Shown: positions 48,368 to 57,145, counted from the first letter of the stretch. The stretch is DNA of 64,000 nt from Streptomyces sp. NRRL S-350 (GCF_000719705.1 NZ_JOHO01000002.1:372001-436000), one strand, 5' to 3'. Translations and numbers: made by a program. The notes: generated from the sequence alone by a model not told the origin.

Positions 48368-49329
48368 CCCCCGCCGCCCGCACCGCCCCGCGCCTGCGCG
48401 TGCTGGCGGCCGCCAACGGCCCGCGGTGGGCCGCCGAGCACCGCGGGGAGGTCCTCGGCGAGGTCGAGGCGTCCGGGGCCGTCCTCCTGCGCGGCCTCGG
48501 CGTCGCCTCGGCCGCGGACCTCTCCGCCGTCACCGCCGCCCTCGGCGTCGAGCCGATGGCCGATCGGGAGGGGTTCGCGCCCCGGGACCGCCACGGCGAG
48601 TCGGTCTACTCCGCCTCGCACTGGCCCGCGGACGCCCCGATGTGCATGCACCACGAGCAGAGTTACGCCGCCGAGGTCCCCGGCCTGCTGCTGTTCGGCT
48701 GCCTGACCGCCCCCGACCACGGCGGCCGGACGATGCTCGCCGACTCCCAGCAGGTGCTGCGGGGCCTGCCCCCGGACCTGGTCGAGCCGTTCCGCCGGCA
48801 CGGCTGGCTGCTGCTGCGCAGCTACCAGGACGTCGGCGTGCCCTGGACCGACGCCTTCGGCACCGACGACCCGGCCCTGGTCGACGCCTACTGCGCGGCC
48901 GAGGGCATCCGGCACGAGTGGTTCGACGACGGCCGGCTGCGCACCGTGCAGCGCCGGGCCGCCGTCGTCGCCCACCCCCGCACCGGCGTGCCCGGCTGGT
49001 TCAACCAGATCGCCTTCCTCAACGAACTGACCATGGACCCGGCGATCCGCGAGTACCTGATCGACCAGTACGGGCCGGCCGGCCTGCCCTTCACCACGGC
49101 CCGCGGCGACACCGCCCCGATCGGCGCCGACACCGTCGAGACGGTCAACGCGGTCTACGACGCGGCCGCCTTCGGCGAGCCCTGGCGGGACGGCGACGTC
49201 CTGGTCGTCGACAACATCCGGATGGCCCACAGCCGGGAGCCGTACCAGGGCCCCCGCGAGGTCGCCGTCGTCCTCGGCGACCCGGTCCGGCTCGCCGGCC
49301 ACGTCCTGCCCGGCGGTGAGGCCGGATGA
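48364..49329 (+). CDS. TauD/SyrP-like Fe(II)/2-oxoglutarate dioxygenase
   Basis: 321 residues of the TauD/TfdA superfamily, closest in pattern to SyrP-type aspartyl beta-hydroxylases of NRPS clusters. The metal-binding HxE is His96-x-Glu98 in MHHEQSY, and the distal His is about 289 in DNIRMAHSREPYQGPRE, with an Arg nearby to bind 2-oxoglutarate. Expected role: beta-hydroxylation of an Asp/Asn or other residue on a carrier protein, possibly creating the hydroxyl later carbamoylated. It overlaps both neighbours by 4 nt. Substrate is inferred; arginine hydroxylases of this fold are the main alternative. Confidence 0.82.
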   Translation: MTPAARTAPRLRVLAAANGPRWAAEHRGEVLGEVEASGAVLLRGLGVASAADLSAVTAALGVEPMADREGFAPRDRHGESVYSASHWPADAPMCMHHEQSYAAEVPGLLLFGCLTAPDHGGRTMLADSQQVLRGLPPDLVEPFRRHGWLLLRSYQDVGVPWTDAFGTDDPALVDAYCAAEGIRHEWFDDGRLRTVQRRAAVVAHPRTGVPGWFNQIAFLNELTMDPAIREYLIDQYGPAGLPFTTARGDTAPIGADTVETVNAVYDAAAFGEPWRDGDVLVVDNIRMAHSREPYQGPREVAVVLGDPVRLAGHVLPGGEAG

Positions 49330-50915
49330 CCACCGCCTCCTTCGCCCAGGAACGCGCCTGGCTGGCCAGCCGGTTCGCCGCCGACACCGCGCTGTACCAC
49401 GTCGCGGACCGGTGGCCGCTGCACGGGGACGTCTCCGAGGCGCAGATCCGGGCGGCCCTGGCCGCCGTGGCGGACCGGCACGAGACGCTGCGCACCGGGT
49501 TCCGCGTGGTGGACGGCGTGCTCACCGCGGTCGTCCACGAGCACGTCGACCTCGACCTGGAGGTCGTCGACCTGTCCGCCCGCACCGAGGAGGAGCAGCG
49601 GGAGGAGCGCGAGGCCTTCGCCGACCGGCTGAAGCACACCGCCTTCGACCTGTCCCGCGCGCCGCTGTGGCGCGCCGGCCTGGTCAGGCTCGGCGCCGGG
49701 CGCTGGCGGCTGCTGTTCGTCGCCCACCACGCCGTCTGCGACACCCCGTCACTGTTCAACCTCCACGCCGAGGTCACCGAGTTCTGCGCGGCGTTCGAAC
49801 AGGACCGGCCGCCGCGCGTCCCCCGGCTCCCGCTCTCCTACGGCGACTACGCCCGCCGGCAGCGCGAGCGGCTCGGCGGCGGCGAACTCGCCGCACTGGC
49901 CGACTACTGGCGGACGCAGCTCGCCGGCCTGCCGGCCGCGCACGGCCTACCGCTGGACCGGCCGCGACCGGCCCGCCGTTCCTTCGCCGGCGCGGAGCTG
50001 CGGGCCGAACTCCCGGCCGGCCCGGCGTCCGCGCTGACGGACGCGGCCGGCCGCTTCGGCGCCACGCCGTTCGAACTCCTGCTCGCCGGGTACGCGGCCC
50101 TGGTCCACCGGCGCTCCGGCCGCGACGACATCGCCGTCGGAGTGCCGCTCACCGGCCGGGACCGCCCCGAACTGCTGCCCCTGGTGGGCACCTTCGTGAA
50201 CATGGTGGTCCTCCGGCTGGACACCTCGGGCGACCCCTCGTACGCCGGGCTCGTCGAACGCGTCCGGGCGGTGTGGCGGGCGGCCCGCGACCACCAGGAG
50301 ATGCCGTTCCAGACCGTGGTCGAGCAGGTCGCACCGCAGCGCGGCCCCGGCCTGCCCCCGCTCTACCAGCTGGCGTTCAACGTCACGGCGGGGGAGGGCT
50401 TCGGGCCGCCGTCCACGGGTGCCGAGGACGACCTGCTGCTGGAGGTGTCCGGGACGACGGCCCGCCTCGAGTACAACACCGCCCTGTTCGGGCGGAAGAC
50501 CGCCGAAGGCCTGCTCGCCGACTACGCGGCGGTGCTCACGGCGGCCCTCGCCGACCCGGCGACACCGCTGTCCCGGCTCCCGGCCGGCCCGGGGCCCGCA
50601 GGAGGCGCCGCCCCGGACCCCCGACCCGGCCACGTCCCGCCGCGCACCCCCGCCGAGGAACTGGTGGCCCGCGCCTGGGCGGACGTCCTCGGCGTCGACC
50701 GGGTGGGCGTCGACGACGACTTCTTCGCCGCCGGCGGCCACTCGCTGCAGGCACTGCGCCTGCTCGCCCGGCTGTCGTCCGACCACCGCGTCGAGACCAC
50801 CGTCGACGCCTTCTTCTCGAACCCGACCGTCGCGGGGCTGGCCGCCGAACTGGAGCGGCACACCGCGACGCGCCGGGAGCACCGGACCGACCCCGAGGGA
50901 GAGACATGGCAGTGA
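49326..50915 (+). CDS. Stand-alone NRPS C-T protein
   Basis: 529 residues: a condensation domain (about 1-430) with HHAVCDT (His-His and Asp kept, Gly replaced by Thr), then a carrier domain with Ser473 in AAGGHSL. No A domain, so its carrier must be loaded in trans. It lies directly after the SyrP-like gene and before the diaminobutyrate genes; it may present the residue that is hydroxylated, or be the acceptor for an amino acid activated by the preceding A proteins. Confidence 0.88.
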   Translation: MTTASFAQERAWLASRFAADTALYHVADRWPLHGDVSEAQIRAALAAVADRHETLRTGFRVVDGVLTAVVHEHVDLDLEVVDLSARTEEEQREEREAFADRLKHTAFDLSRAPLWRAGLVRLGAGRWRLLFVAHHAVCDTPSLFNLHAEVTEFCAAFEQDRPPRVPRLPLSYGDYARRQRERLGGGELAALADYWRTQLAGLPAAHGLPLDRPRPARRSFAGAELRAELPAGPASALTDAAGRFGATPFELLLAGYAALVHRRSGRDDIAVGVPLTGRDRPELLPLVGTFVNMVVLRLDTSGDPSYAGLVERVRAVWRAARDHQEMPFQTVVEQVAPQRGPGLPPLYQLAFNVTAGEGFGPPSTGAEDDLLLEVSGTTARLEYNTALFGRKTAEGLLADYAAVLTAALADPATPLSRLPAGPGPAGGAAPDPRPGHVPPRTPAEELVARAWADVLGVDRVGVDDDFFAAGGHSLQALRLLARLSSDHRVETTVDAFFSNPTVAGLAAELERHTATRREHRTDPEGETWQ

Positions 50916-52444
50916 CCGGCCGGATCGACGGCGTGCCCAGCGAGGTCTGGGACGAGGAGGTGCTGGCCCCGCAGTTCGGCTACGAGGCCGAAGCCCTGCT
51001 GCCGCACTACGTGTCCATCGAGAAGGTGCTGCTGCTGGAGTACCGCAGGATGGGCCTGGTCGACCCGGCGGGGGCGGCCGCGATCGCCGGACGGCTCGAC
51101 GAGCTGACCCCCGGGCTGATCCGGGCGGACCCGCGGGACAACATGTCGGACATCTTCTTCGCCATGGAACGCCACGTGGCCCGCGGCGCCGCCGCCCCGT
51201 TCGCGGCCTGGCACGTCGACCGCAGCCGCAACGACTTCCAGGCCTGCGGCCAGCTGCTGGCCTGCCGGGAGAACGTCCGCGCCCTCGCCGGCGGCCTCCT
51301 CGACCTGGGACGCACGGCGGCGGCGCGCGCCGCCGAACTGCCGGACAGCCCGATGCCCGGCTACACCCACGCACAGGCCGCGCAGACCGTCACCCCCGCC
51401 TTCTACCTTTCGGCGCTCTCCGACGAGACCCTCGGCGCGGCCCGGCGCCTGCTGAGCACCTACGACGAGATCGACCGCTCGCCCCTCGGCGCCGGCAGCA
51501 TGGCCGGCCAGGAACTGCCCTGGGACCGCGAGCGGATGGCGGCCCTGCTCGGCTTCCGGGAGCCGCAGCCGCACGCCCTGGTGTCGGTGGCCTCCCGGTC
51601 CTGGGCCCTCGCGGTCGCGTCGGAGCTGGCGAACTTCGCCGTGGTGCTCAGCCGGTTCACCACGGACCTGATGACGTGGAGCGGCGCCGGGTTCGGGTTC
51701 GTCGACTTCCCCGACGCACTGGCCGGGATCTCGGCCGCGATGCCGCAGAAGCGCAACTTCCCCCTGCTGGAGCGGATCCGCGGCCGCTGCTCGCACGTCG
51801 TCGGCTGCGCGACCCAGCTCGCCTTCGCCCAGCACGGCACCCCGTACGCCAACAGCGTCGAGGTCTCCAAGGAGGCCGGTCGGCACCTCCAGGCCCAGTT
51901 CGCCGCGCTGCGCTCGGCCCTGCGGCTGGCCCACACCGCCCTCGCCACCGCCACCTTCCGGACCGACCGCATGCGCGAGGCCTGTGAGGGGGACTTCCTC
52001 GGCGCCTTCACCCTCGCGAACCTGCTCACCCTGGAGGCCGGCGTCCCCTGGCGGACGGCGCAGGTGATCGCCGGAGCCTACGTCAGGGCCGCCATCGCCG
52101 GGGACCTGACCGCGGCCACCCCCGACGGCCCGCTGCTCGCGGCGATCGCCGAGGAGCACGGCCACCGGGTGCCCGAGCCCGCCGGACTGCTGTCCGCCGC
52201 CTTCGACACCGACAAGGCCGTCCGGGTCAAGCACTCCGCCGGGTCGACGCACCCCGACGCCGTCCGCACCATGCTCGCCGCGCAGGACCGCGGCTTCCGG
52301 GAGGTGGCCGGGCAGTGGCGGCTGCGCGACGACGTGGCGGGTGTCGCCGCGGCGCGCGTCGACGCCCTGCTGGCCGTCGGGGCCGTCGACGGCGGCGAGC
52401 GCCCCGGGGGCACCGCCGAGCGCACCCCGGCGGGCACCCCGTGA
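50906..52444 (+). CDS. Argininosuccinate-lyase-like enzyme, probable 2,3-diaminobutyrate pathway lyase
   Basis: 512 residues of the fumarase/aspartase superfamily. Landmarks: DNMSDIFFAMERH, DRSRNDFQA, GYTHAQAAQTVTPAFYL (catalytic His region), SPLGAGSMAGQELPWDRE, and the lyase signature region ISAAMPQKRNFPLLERIRGR, where housekeeping ArgH has GSSxMPQKxNP. Homologues sit beside a kinase and a cysteine-synthase-like gene in pacidamycin and friulimicin-type clusters, where they are proposed to release fumarate from an aspartate adduct, leaving 2,3-diaminobutyrate. That role is transferred here by context. It overlaps the C-T gene by 10 nt. Confidence 0.82.
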   Translation: MAVTGRIDGVPSEVWDEEVLAPQFGYEAEALLPHYVSIEKVLLLEYRRMGLVDPAGAAAIAGRLDELTPGLIRADPRDNMSDIFFAMERHVARGAAAPFAAWHVDRSRNDFQACGQLLACRENVRALAGGLLDLGRTAAARAAELPDSPMPGYTHAQAAQTVTPAFYLSALSDETLGAARRLLSTYDEIDRSPLGAGSMAGQELPWDRERMAALLGFREPQPHALVSVASRSWALAVASELANFAVVLSRFTTDLMTWSGAGFGFVDFPDALAGISAAMPQKRNFPLLERIRGRCSHVVGCATQLAFAQHGTPYANSVEVSKEAGRHLQAQFAALRSALRLAHTALATATFRTDRMREACEGDFLGAFTLANLLTLEAGVPWRTAQVIAGAYVRAAIAGDLTAATPDGPLLAAIAEEHGHRVPEPAGLLSAAFDTDKAVRVKHSAGSTHPDAVRTMLAAQDRGFREVAGQWRLRDDVAGVAAARVDALLAVGAVDGGERPGGTAERTPAGTP

Positions 52445-53349
52445 CCGGCCCCGGCCTGATCACCCGCCGCCCCGGCGCGGACCTGCGCAGCGGCCGGGCG
52501 GACGCCTGCGGCACCTTCGGCGAACTGCTCCAGGGCCGGCTGCCCGACGGCACGGACTTCCTCGTCACCCTGCCGATCACACTCCGCTCCCGGGCCTGGT
52601 TCCGCTTCGACCCGGCCGGCCCGCTGCGGGTCTTCCCCGCCCACAAGACGAAGTCCCTGCGGCTGGCGGAGACCATGCTGACGGCCCACCAGTCCGGCGC
52701 CGGCGGCACGTTGATCCTGGACAGCGACCTGCTCATCGGCAAGGGCCTGGCCAGCTCCTCGGCCGACCTGGTCGCCACCGCGCGCGCGGTCGGCGGCGCG
52801 CTGGGGCTGGACACCGGCCCGGCGGCGGTGGAGCACTGGCTGCGCCCGATCGAGCCGACCGACGGGGTGATGCACCCGGGTGTCGTCGTCTTCGAGCACC
52901 GCGCGGTGCGGCTGCGCGAAGCGCTCGGCGGGCCGGCGGCGGCCACCGTGGTGGCGGTGGACGAGGGCGGCCACCTGGACACCGTCGCCTTCAACAAGCG
53001 TCCCAAGCACTACTCGCCCGCCGAGACCGCCGAGTTCACCGGACTGCTGGACGCCCTGACGGCGGCCGTGCGCGCCGGGGACCTCGCCGCCGTGGGCCGG
53101 GTGGCCACCCGCAGCGCCGTCCTCAACCAGCGGTTCGCACCCAAGCGGCACCTGGACGCGCTGCTGGCCATCGCGGCGCGGACCGGCGCGCTCGGCGTGG
53201 TGTGCGCGCACAGCGGCACCATGCTGGGCCTGCTGTTCGACGACGCGGACCCGGACCGCGCCCGCAAGGTGGCCGAGGCGCACGCGGCCTGCGAGGCCCT
53301 GGGCGCCGACACGCTGCTGTTCCGGACCCATACCCAGCCCTCCCAGTAG
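52441..53349 (+). CDS. GHMP kinase, probable L-threonine kinase
   Basis: 302-residue GHMP-superfamily kinase of the PduX-like type: CGTFGELLQGRLPDGTDFLVTLPI at the N-terminus (in two overlapping parts), ATP loop LLIGKGLASSSADLVATARAV, and AHSGTMLGLLFD near the C-terminus. PduX phosphorylates L-threonine. Here O-phosphothreonine would be the activated substrate for beta-replacement by the next enzyme. The GTG start overlaps the lyase stop (GTGA). Family assignment is strong; the substrate rests on PduX resemblance and gene order. Confidence 0.83.
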   Translation: MTGPGLITRRPGADLRSGRADACGTFGELLQGRLPDGTDFLVTLPITLRSRAWFRFDPAGPLRVFPAHKTKSLRLAETMLTAHQSGAGGTLILDSDLLIGKGLASSSADLVATARAVGGALGLDTGPAAVEHWLRPIEPTDGVMHPGVVVFEHRAVRLREALGGPAAATVVAVDEGGHLDTVAFNKRPKHYSPAETAEFTGLLDALTAAVRAGDLAAVGRVATRSAVLNQRFAPKRHLDALLAIAARTGALGVVCAHSGTMLGLLFDDADPDRARKVAEAHAACEALGADTLLFRTHTQPSQ

Positions 53350-53383
53350 GGGCAGTTCCCACACCTCCCAAGGACGTGCACAC

Positions 53384-55648
53384 ATGCGGCAGGAATCGGT
53401 CATCGACGGCATCGGCCACACCCCGGTGGTGCGGCTGCGGGTGGACGCCCCCGAAGGCGTCGAGGTCTTCGCCAAACTGGAGATGCAGAACCTCTTCGCG
53501 ATGAAGGACCGGGTGGCCCGGCAGGTCATCCTCGAAGCCCGGCGCACCGGCGCGCTGGCCGAGGGCGGGCCCATCGTGGAGAGCTCGTCGGGCACGATGG
53601 CGCTGGGGGTGGCCCTGGTCGGCACGTACCTGGGCCACCCGGTGCACATCGTCACCGACCCGCGCATCGACCCCGTCACCCTGGCCAAGCTGCGCACCCT
53701 GGGCTGCGAGGTCCACGTCGTGCCGGCGATGACGGGGCAGGGGTGGCAGAGCGCCCGGCTGGAGCGCCTGGCCGAGCTGATGGCGGACCTGCCCGGCGCG
53801 TTCTGGCCGCGCCAGTACAGCAACCCGCAGAACCCCGCCGCGTACCGCGGCCTGGCCGGCGAACTGGTCTCCGACCTGGGCTCGGTGGACGTCGTGGTCG
53901 GGGCGGTGGGCAGCGGAGGCTCGCTCTGCGGGACGTCGAAGGCGCTGCTGGAACGCCTGCCCGACGTCTCGGTGGTGGGCGTGGACTGCGTGGGCAGCGT
54001 GCTCTTCGCCCAGCCGGACCGCCCGACCCGCAAGCAGAGCGGGCTCGGCAACAGCCTCGTCCCGGACAACCTGGACCACCGCGTCCTCGACGAGGTGCAC
54101 TGGCTGTCCGACGACGAGGCCTTCGACGCCACCCGCCGGCTCGCCCGGGAGCAGAAGATCTTCGGCGGGAACACCTCCGGGTCGGTCTACCGGGTCCTCA
54201 CCCACCTCGCGGCCCGCGCCGAGCCGGGCACCCGGCTGGTCGGGATCATGCCGGACCGCGGCGACCGCTACGTGGACACCGTCTACGCCGACGCCCCCGA
54301 CTCCGGCCCGGGCACCCGCACCGGCGCGCCGGCGGGCACCGTCGCCGAGGCCCCGGAGGAGGTGGAGTACGGTGCCACGGTGTCCGGTTGGTCGTTCGCC
54401 CGGATACCCCGCCGGGACCGGCGGCTGCTGCTCTTCGTCGAGTCCAACACGACCGGCACCGGGATGATCGCCCTGCGGACCGCCGTCCGCCTGGCCCTGG
54501 AGCCGGTGCTGTTCACCAAGGACCCCGCACGCTACCCGGACCTGCCCGACACCGGCTGCCGGGTCGTGGTCTGCGACACCGACGACGAGACCGCACTGAC
54601 CGCCGCCATCGCCGAGACGAGCGCCGGCCGCCGGGTGGCGGGCGTCACGACGACCAGCGAGTTCTACCTGGAGCACACCGCGCGGGCGGCCGCCGCCCTG
54701 GGCACGCCCGGCAACCCGCCCGAGGCGATGGCCCGCTGCCGCGACAAGTCGCTGACCCGCACCGCGCTGCGCGAGGCCGGGGTGTCCCAGCCCGCCTTCG
54801 CGATCGTGACGGATCCGGGCGAGGTCGCGGCCGCCGTCGCCGCGGTGGGGCTGCCCTGCGTGGTCAAGCCGGTCGGGGAGTCCGGCTCGCAGTCCGTGCT
54901 GTGGTGCGAGGACGCAGGGACGGCCGCCGCGCACGCCACCGAACTGCTCGCCGTCACCCACAACGTGCGCGGCCAGCGGACCCCGGGCGCGGTGCTGGTC
55001 GAGCAGTACCTGGACGGGCCCGAGTTCAGCGCCGAGATGTTCGGCGTGGACGGCGAGGCCCGGTGCGTCGGCGTCACCCAGCGCACCGTCAGCCCGCTGC
55101 CGCACTTCGTCGAGACCGGTCACCTCTTCCCCGCCGACGTCGACGACGCGCTGGCCGAGCGGATCGGCGACACGGCCCGGCAGGCGTTGAAGGCCGTCGG
55201 CTTCGAGCGCGGCCCGGCGCACGTCGAGCTCAGGCTGACCGCCGACGGCCCGGCCGTCATCGAGATCAACGGACGACTGGCCGGCGGCATGATCCCGGAG
55301 CTGATCCGCCCGGCCACCGGGATCGACCTGCTGGAGCAGCAGATCCGCGCCGCCGCCGGCCTGCCGCTGAACCTGTCGGCCGACCACGCCCGCCGGGCCG
55401 GCCTGCGGTTCCTGACCGCGCCGAGGCCGGGCCGGCTGACCGGCGTGGACGGCGTCGGGCGGGCCGAGCGGGTGCCGGGGGTGGAACGCGTCGTGGTGAG
55501 CGGGACGCCGGGGCGCGAGGTCCGGCCGCCGCGGAGCGCCTACGACCGGCTGGGCCACGTCATCGCGGTGGGGTCGTCGCCGCAGGAGGTGGGGCGGGCG
55601 CTGGCCGCGGCGACCGGACTGATCGAGGTCGGGGTCGACGGGATGTGA
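53384..55648 (+). CDS. Cysteine-synthase-like PLP enzyme fused to ATP-grasp ligase
   Basis: 754 residues. Residues 1 to about 300 are a fold-type II PLP enzyme: the PLP Lys is in NLFAMKDRVARQ, phosphate cup ESSSGTMALGVALVGT, and GAVGSGGSLCGTSKAL. After a Gly/Thr/Ala-rich linker, residues about 335-754 form an ATP-grasp enzyme (CVVKPVGESGSQSV, VLVEQYLDGPEFSAEMFGV, AVIEINGRLAGG). Proposed chemistry: replacement of the phosphate of phosphothreonine by the amino group of Asp, feeding the upstream lyase. The ATP-grasp half should form a carboxylate-amine bond, but with what is unknown. Last gene of the rightward operon, 34 nt after the kinase. Confidence 0.85.
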   Translation: MRQESVIDGIGHTPVVRLRVDAPEGVEVFAKLEMQNLFAMKDRVARQVILEARRTGALAEGGPIVESSSGTMALGVALVGTYLGHPVHIVTDPRIDPVTLAKLRTLGCEVHVVPAMTGQGWQSARLERLAELMADLPGAFWPRQYSNPQNPAAYRGLAGELVSDLGSVDVVVGAVGSGGSLCGTSKALLERLPDVSVVGVDCVGSVLFAQPDRPTRKQSGLGNSLVPDNLDHRVLDEVHWLSDDEAFDATRRLAREQKIFGGNTSGSVYRVLTHLAARAEPGTRLVGIMPDRGDRYVDTVYADAPDSGPGTRTGAPAGTVAEAPEEVEYGATVSGWSFARIPRRDRRLLLFVESNTTGTGMIALRTAVRLALEPVLFTKDPARYPDLPDTGCRVVVCDTDDETALTAAIAETSAGRRVAGVTTTSEFYLEHTARAAAALGTPGNPPEAMARCRDKSLTRTALREAGVSQPAFAIVTDPGEVAAAVAAVGLPCVVKPVGESGSQSVLWCEDAGTAAAHATELLAVTHNVRGQRTPGAVLVEQYLDGPEFSAEMFGVDGEARCVGVTQRTVSPLPHFVETGHLFPADVDDALAERIGDTARQALKAVGFERGPAHVELRLTADGPAVIEINGRLAGGMIPELIRPATGIDLLEQQIRAAAGLPLNLSADHARRAGLRFLTAPRPGRLTGVDGVGRAERVPGVERVVVSGTPGREVRPPRSAYDRLGHVIAVGSSPQEVGRALAAATGLIEVGVDGM

Positions 55649-55664
55649 AGCGCACGACGTGCCG

Positions 55665-56501
55665 TCACATGCCTCCGCGCTCGGGCCCGTCGCCGGGGCG
55701 CCCGTGGAGGTCGGCCGCGATCCGGCCGAGCATCCCGTCCATCTCCTGCCGGAGGAAGAAGTGGTCTCCGGGGTGGACGTGGAGGGCGAAGGACGCCGAG
55801 GTGTGGTCGGCCCAGCCCGCGGTCAGCTCCGCCGGGACGACCCGGTCGTCCCGGCCGGCGAACGCCGTGATGGGACAGGAGACCCGGCTGCGGGCCGGGG
55901 CGCGCCACTGTTCGAGCAGGGTCAGGTCGGCCCGGATCACCGGCAGCATGATCTCCATCAGTTCGGCGTTGGCGAGGATCTCCGGCGGGGTGCCGCCCAT
56001 CGCGGACAGCTCCGCCACGAGTGCGGCGTCCGGCAGGCCGTGCAGCGGCCTCGGCTCGGCGGCCGCGGCCGGCTGGGCCCCGGACACGAAGAGCCGGACC
56101 GGTGGCGTGGCCCCGGGCCGCCGCTCCAGCTCCTCGGCCACCGCGTACGCGATCCTGGCACCCATGCTGTGCCCGAGGATCGCGAAGGGCCCGCTCTCTC
56201 GCCGGAGGACCTCCTCGCACAGCGCGTCCACCATGGCGGCCATGTCGGTCAGCAGGGGATCGCGCAACCGGGTGCCGTGGCCCGGCAGTTCGACCGGTAC
56301 GACCTCGACGGAGCGGCGCCGGGCCGGCTCCGTCCACGCGCGGAAGAAGTGCGAGGAGCCGCCGGCGAAGGGGATGCAGTACACGCGGGGCAGCCCGGTC
56401 GCGCAGGTCGTGCCGGTCGTCCCGGTCTTCCCGGTCGTCCCGGTGGTCCGTTCGGTCCACGGCAGCCAACGGGCGCCGTGGTCCTGGTTCTGTCGCGACA
56501 T
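55665..56501 (-). CDS. Type II thioesterase
   Basis: 278-residue alpha/beta hydrolase of the external NRPS/PKS thioesterase family. The core starts at VYCIPFAGGSSHFFRAW, with nucleophile Ser112 in GHSMGARIAY, Asp in AGRDDRVVP and His in HPGDHFFL. It clears mis-primed carriers. The N-terminal 40 residues include a repetitive Thr/Gly run encoded by 9-nt repeats (about 56404-56450). The ATG overlaps the stop of the LuxR regulator by 1 nt (TGATG), so they are co-transcribed. Its stop lies 16 bp from the convergent end of the rightward operon, with no obvious terminator. Confidence 0.92.
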   Translation of the reverse strand: MSRQNQDHGARWLPWTERTTGTTGKTGTTGTTCATGLPRVYCIPFAGGSSHFFRAWTEPARRRSVEVVPVELPGHGTRLRDPLLTDMAAMVDALCEEVLRRESGPFAILGHSMGARIAYAVAEELERRPGATPPVRLFVSGAQPAAAAEPRPLHGLPDAALVAELSAMGGTPPEILANAELMEIMLPVIRADLTLLEQWRAPARSRVSCPITAFAGRDDRVVPAELTAGWADHTSASFALHVHPGDHFFLRQEMDGMLGRIAADLHGRPGDGPERGGM

Positions 56502-57145
56502 CAGGTGACACCGTTCTGGTGGGCGAACACGGCGGCCTGCAGCCGGTCCCTGAGTCCGAGTTTCCTGAGCAGCTGGGAAACGTGGAACTTGACCGTCGAC
56601 TGCACGATGCAGAGCCGCTTGGAGATCTCGGCGTTGGACATCCCGTTCGCCAGCAGCGCCAGGATCTCGCGTTCGCGGAAGGTGAGGAGGTTGAGGCCGA
56701 GCGCCGGGAACAGCGCGGGCTGTTTGTCGCGGACCCAGCCGAGGAGCAGGGCCGCGATGTCGGGGGAGAGGAAGGAGTGGCCGGTGGCCGTGGCTCTTAT
56801 CGCCTGGGGGAAGTCCTCCACGAGGGTGTTCCGGGTGACGATCCCGGTGGCCCCGGCCAGGATGGACTCCAGGACGGCGTCGTCCTCGGCCGGTGCCATC
56901 AGCAGTGTGCGGGGGGCCTCCCGGTTCGGCTCCCGGAGTTCGCGGACGAGGTCGATCCCCGTCATGTCCGCGAGTTCGTGGTCGGCCACGACGACGGCGG
57001 GGTTCAGCTCCCGGGCCAGCTCGGCGGCGGTGCTTCCGTCCGCGGTCTCGCCGACCACCCGGATGTCCGGCTCGGCCACGAGGGCCGAGGAGAGTCCGCT
57101 GCGCATCAGCGGCTGGCTCGCACATATCAGAATCGGTATTTCCAT
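56501..57145 (-). CDS. NarL/LuxR-type response regulator with degenerate receiver
   Basis: 214 residues: receiver-like domain (1-120) and a C-terminal LuxR HTH (LTFREREILALLANGMSNAEISKRL, read as two segments, then VQSTVKFHVSQLLRKLGL). Asp55 is kept in VVVADHELAD. However, the acidic pair that binds Mg2+ is replaced by Ala9-Ser10 (LICASQPL), the Thr switch lies in LLMAPA, and the active-site Lys is Arg (IVTRNT). Phosphorylation by a histidine kinase is therefore doubtful; it may respond to a ligand or act constitutively. It is coupled to the type II thioesterase, which makes it a likely cluster regulator. Confidence 0.88.
   Translation of the reverse strand: MEIPILICASQPLMRSGLSSALVAEPDIRVVGETADGSTAAELARELNPAVVVADHELADMTGIDLVRELREPNREAPRTLLMAPAEDDAVLESILAGATGIVTRNTLVEDFPQAIRATATGHSFLSPDIAALLLGWVRDKQPALFPALGLNLLTFREREILALLANGMSNAEISKRLCIVQSTVKFHVSQLLRKLGLRDRLQAAVFAHQNGVT

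Noticed and set aside
50906..52444. Housekeeping argininosuccinate lyase (argH).
   Set aside because: The signature GSSxMPQK is ISAAMPQK, no argG or other arginine gene is adjacent, and it lies inside a biosynthetic operon with a kinase and a PLP enzyme.
37087..53349. A bleomycin- or viomycin-like cluster, because of carbamoyltransferase and amidotransferase genes.
   Set aside because: No glycosyltransferases, thiazole modules, capreomycidine or ureidodehydroalanine genes are visible, and codes for Thr and Phe do not match those products.
50906..55648. A pacidamycin/mureidomycin-type nucleoside antibiotic cluster, suggested by the diaminobutyrate genes.
   Set aside because: No nucleoside-processing genes (4',5'-dehydration, aminotransferase for uridine) are present, and the NRPS includes a standard C-terminal thioesterase.
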